Positions 5,489 to 6,862 of a stretch of 6,862 nucleotides of DNA are shown here, in pieces (the stretch's first letter is position 1; every line of letters begins with the position of its first letter). The translations under genes and the position numbers were made by a program. Under the pieces are notes generated by a model, which did no database searches, had not been told where the DNA came from, and saw only the letters and a list, made by a program, of their open reading frames with translations. Origin of the DNA: Pseudomonadota bacterium (GTDB taxonomy: Bacteria > Pseudomonadota > Alphaproteobacteria > Rhizobiales > Rhizobiaceae); the NCBI GenBank assembly GCA_023433855.1, contig JAEYTV010000527.1:1-6862 (forward strand). Reading direction: 5' to 3'.

Positions 5489-6649
5489 ATGAACGCAAGC
5501 TTCAGCCTCCGCCGCATAGGCCTGCCGCGCCTGCTGGTTCATCTCTCGGTTCTGGCGATCTGCATCATCTGGTTGATACCCACTCTGGGCATTCTTGTTA
5601 CGTCCTTCCGGGATCCGGGCCAGATCACCACGTCAGGGTGGTGGACGGCGTTCACCAATGCGTCGCAAACCACGGCGGTGCGATTGGCTGAGCCTTCCGA
5701 GGCTCGGCAGGAGGGGGCGAACTACGTCATCTCGGGTTCCGTATTCGAAGAAGGGCAGAATGGGGTCGTGCAGTCCTTTGGGACGCGTGTCGCCGCACCG
5801 GCGGAATTCGAAGCTGGCCAGCCGGCGGATATCGGGGAAGGAGAGACCCTGACGATCAACGAGGACGGCAGCTATACCTATACCAGGAACGGGCCCTTCG
5901 ACGGGGAACGAGGCCGGCGCGTCTACCTGACCGTCGCCAGCCCACCGGTCTTCACCACGCAGAACTACAATACCGTGCTTACGTCGCAGGGTATCGGCCA
6001 GGCATTCGTCAATTCGCTGACCGTGGCTGTTCCGTCGACCGTCATACCGATCCTCATCGCTGCCTTTGCAGCCTATGCATTGTCCTGGATGCAGTTCCCC
6101 GGTCGCGCCCTGATCATCGCCATGGTGGTCGGGCTGATTGTGGTTCCCCTGCAGATGTCCCTGATTCCGCTGCTGCGGATGTACAACGAGGTCGGTGCCC
6201 TGCTGGGTGTGCCGTCGAGAAGTTTTGCCGGCATCTGGCTTGCGCATGCCGCCTTTGGGATGCCGCTCGCCATCTATCTGCTTCGCAACTATATTGCCGG
6301 ATTGCCCAAGGAGATCATTGAATCTGCCCGGGTGGACGGTGCAAGCGATTTCGAGATTTTCGTCAGGATCATCCTGCCCCTGTCCTTTCCCGCCCTTGCT
6401 TCCTTTTCCATTTTTCAGTTCCTGTGGACGTGGAACGATCTCTTGGTCGCCATGGTGTTCCTTGGGACCAATCGCGAACAGCTCGTCCTCACGGGCGCCC
6501 TGAATGCCCTTCTTGGGTCGATGGGTGGCCGTTGGGAGATACTGACCGCGTCTGCCTTTATTTCCATTTTGGTGCCCCTTCTGGTGTTCTTCGGGCTTCA
6601 GAGATATCTCGTTCGCGGCCTCCTCGCCGGCTCTGTCAAGGGCGGCTAG
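5489..6649 (+). CDS. aglG: Alpha-glucoside ABC transporter permease, MalG-type, with periplasmic insertion
   Basis: A 386-residue inner-membrane permease, the second half of the channel. The first helix is at about 16-40, followed by the family motif SFRDPGQITTSGWWTAF. In ordinary MalG-type permeases FTxxNY comes soon after this motif; here FTTQNY starts only at residue 155. About 100 residues (56-153) are therefore inserted in the periplasmic loop. They are polar and beta-prone and contain GETLTINEDGSYTYT (118-132), a pattern like that of VCBS/cadherin-like repeats. The remaining helices follow, with the EAA loop PKEIIESARVDGASDFEIF (Glu278, Gly284) and ILPLSFPAL. Length well above the usual 280-300 residues is, as I recall, shared by AglG of other rhizobia. 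ATG 5489 has AGGGGA (5475-5480) inside the end of aglF as ribosome binding site, so translation of the two genes is probably coupled. Confidence 0.93.
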   Translation: MNASFSLRRIGLPRLLVHLSVLAICIIWLIPTLGILVTSFRDPGQITTSGWWTAFTNASQTTAVRLAEPSEARQEGANYVISGSVFEEGQNGVVQSFGTRVAAPAEFEAGQPADIGEGETLTINEDGSYTYTRNGPFDGERGRRVYLTVASPPVFTTQNYNTVLTSQGIGQAFVNSLTVAVPSTVIPILIAAFAAYALSWMQFPGRALIIAMVVGLIVVPLQMSLIPLLRMYNEVGALLGVPSRSFAGIWLAHAAFGMPLAIYLLRNYIAGLPKEIIESARVDGASDFEIFVRIILPLSFPALASFSIFQFLWTWNDLLVAMVFLGTNREQLVLTGALNALLGSMGGRWEILTASAFISILVPLLVFFGLQRYLVRGLLAGSVKGG

Positions 6650-6684
6650 GGCAAGCCTTCCTATTTCAAAGTACAGGATATTGA

Positions 6685-6862
6685 ATGACAATTTCAGCGG
6701 AGAACACGGCGGCTGTCGACCAGGATTGGTGGCGCGGAGCTGTTATCTACCAGATCTATCCAAGATCTTTCCAGGATTCCAACGGAGACGGCATCGGTGA
6801 TCTGAAGGGCATCACCGCGCGCCTCCCTCATGTCGCGGCGCTTGGGGCGGATGCAGTCTGGA
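6685..6862 (+). CDS. aglA: Alpha-glucosidase, GH13 family (5' part, cut by window end)
   Basis: The first 59 codons of a glycoside hydrolase family 13 enzyme; the rest lies beyond the right edge. [16 protein letters not shown] (14-29) is the first beta strand of the GH13 barrel, and [13 protein letters not shown] (31-43) is the calcium-binding-like loop DxNxDGxGD with Asp31, Asn33, Asp35 and Asp39. [11 protein letters not shown] leads into the next strand. This beginning is typical of oligo-1,6-glucosidase/alpha-glucosidase enzymes such as AglA, which hydrolyse imported alpha-glucosides in the cytoplasm; no signal peptide is present. AGGA (6675-6678) lies 6 bases before ATG 6685. The gene follows aglG by 35 bases, the order of the S. 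meliloti agl operon. Catalytic residues are outside the window, so the substrate cannot be judged. Confidence 0.9.
   Translation, partial: MTISAENTAAVDQDWWRGAVIYQIYPRSFQDSNGDGIGDLKGITARLPHVAALGADAVW

Noticed and set aside
4456..5517. Minus-strand open frame of 353 codons covering aglF
   Set aside because: Its translation is rich in His, Asp and Arg with no domain-like pattern, as expected from the reverse strand of a GC-rich membrane-protein gene. The + strand has a recognisable permease with an EAA loop.
5633..6691. Minus-strand open frame of 352 codons covering aglG
   Set aside because: Same reason: a polar, His/Asp/Gln-rich reverse image of a membrane protein, with no recognised motif and no ribosome binding site that stands out.
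1..6862. CRISPR arrays, tRNA or rRNA genes, insertion sequences, phage genes
   Set aside because: No regularly spaced repeats, tRNA-like cloverleaf, terminal inverted repeats or transposase/integrase motifs were seen on either strand.

Overview
The window reads as chromosomal DNA of an alphaproteobacterium, most likely a member of the Rhizobiales (Rhizobiaceae or a close relative). The grounds are a GC-rich composition, a FolD of the rhizobial type (299 residues, SCTP in place of the commoner PCTP), and an alpha-glucoside ABC transporter set in the order aglE-aglF-aglG-aglA known from Sinorhizobium meliloti and Agrobacterium. All genes lie on the + strand. These family assignments come from reading the proteins; no database search was run.

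Left part (1-1952): a short leader, then a 580-residue polysaccharide co-polymerase (Wzz/GumC-like). It has two membrane helices around a coiled-coil periplasmic region and an unusual cytoplasmic tail of about 150 residues instead of a tyrosine kinase domain. A 117-base spacer follows, holding an exact 11-base direct repeat and a weak promoter-like pair just before folD.

Middle (1953-2985): folD, the bifunctional methylene-tetrahydrofolate dehydrogenase/cyclohydrolase, starting at GTG 1953 behind a strong ribosome binding site. The 133-base gap to the next gene holds an imperfect hairpin, a CTTGAC -35-like box overlapped by a small palindrome with a central CG, and a stem-loop just ahead of the aglE ribosome binding site.

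Right part (2986-6862): a sugar uptake operon. aglE encodes the periplasmic binding protein, aglF and aglG the two membrane permeases, and aglA (cut by the window edge) a GH13 alpha-glucosidase. Together they would import alpha-glucosides such as sucrose, maltose or trehalose and hydrolyse them in the cytoplasm. The ATPase (aglK) is expected just beyond the right edge. A very stable GC-rich hairpin separates aglE from aglF and probably sets the excess of binding protein over permease.

I see no clear evidence of a wholly new system. The points most worth a second look are the absence of the LacI-type repressor gene aglR upstream of aglE, the beta-rich periplasmic insertion in AglG with a cadherin/VCBS-like signature, the kinase-less tail of the co-polymerase, the aglE-aglF hairpin and the direct repeat ahead of folD.
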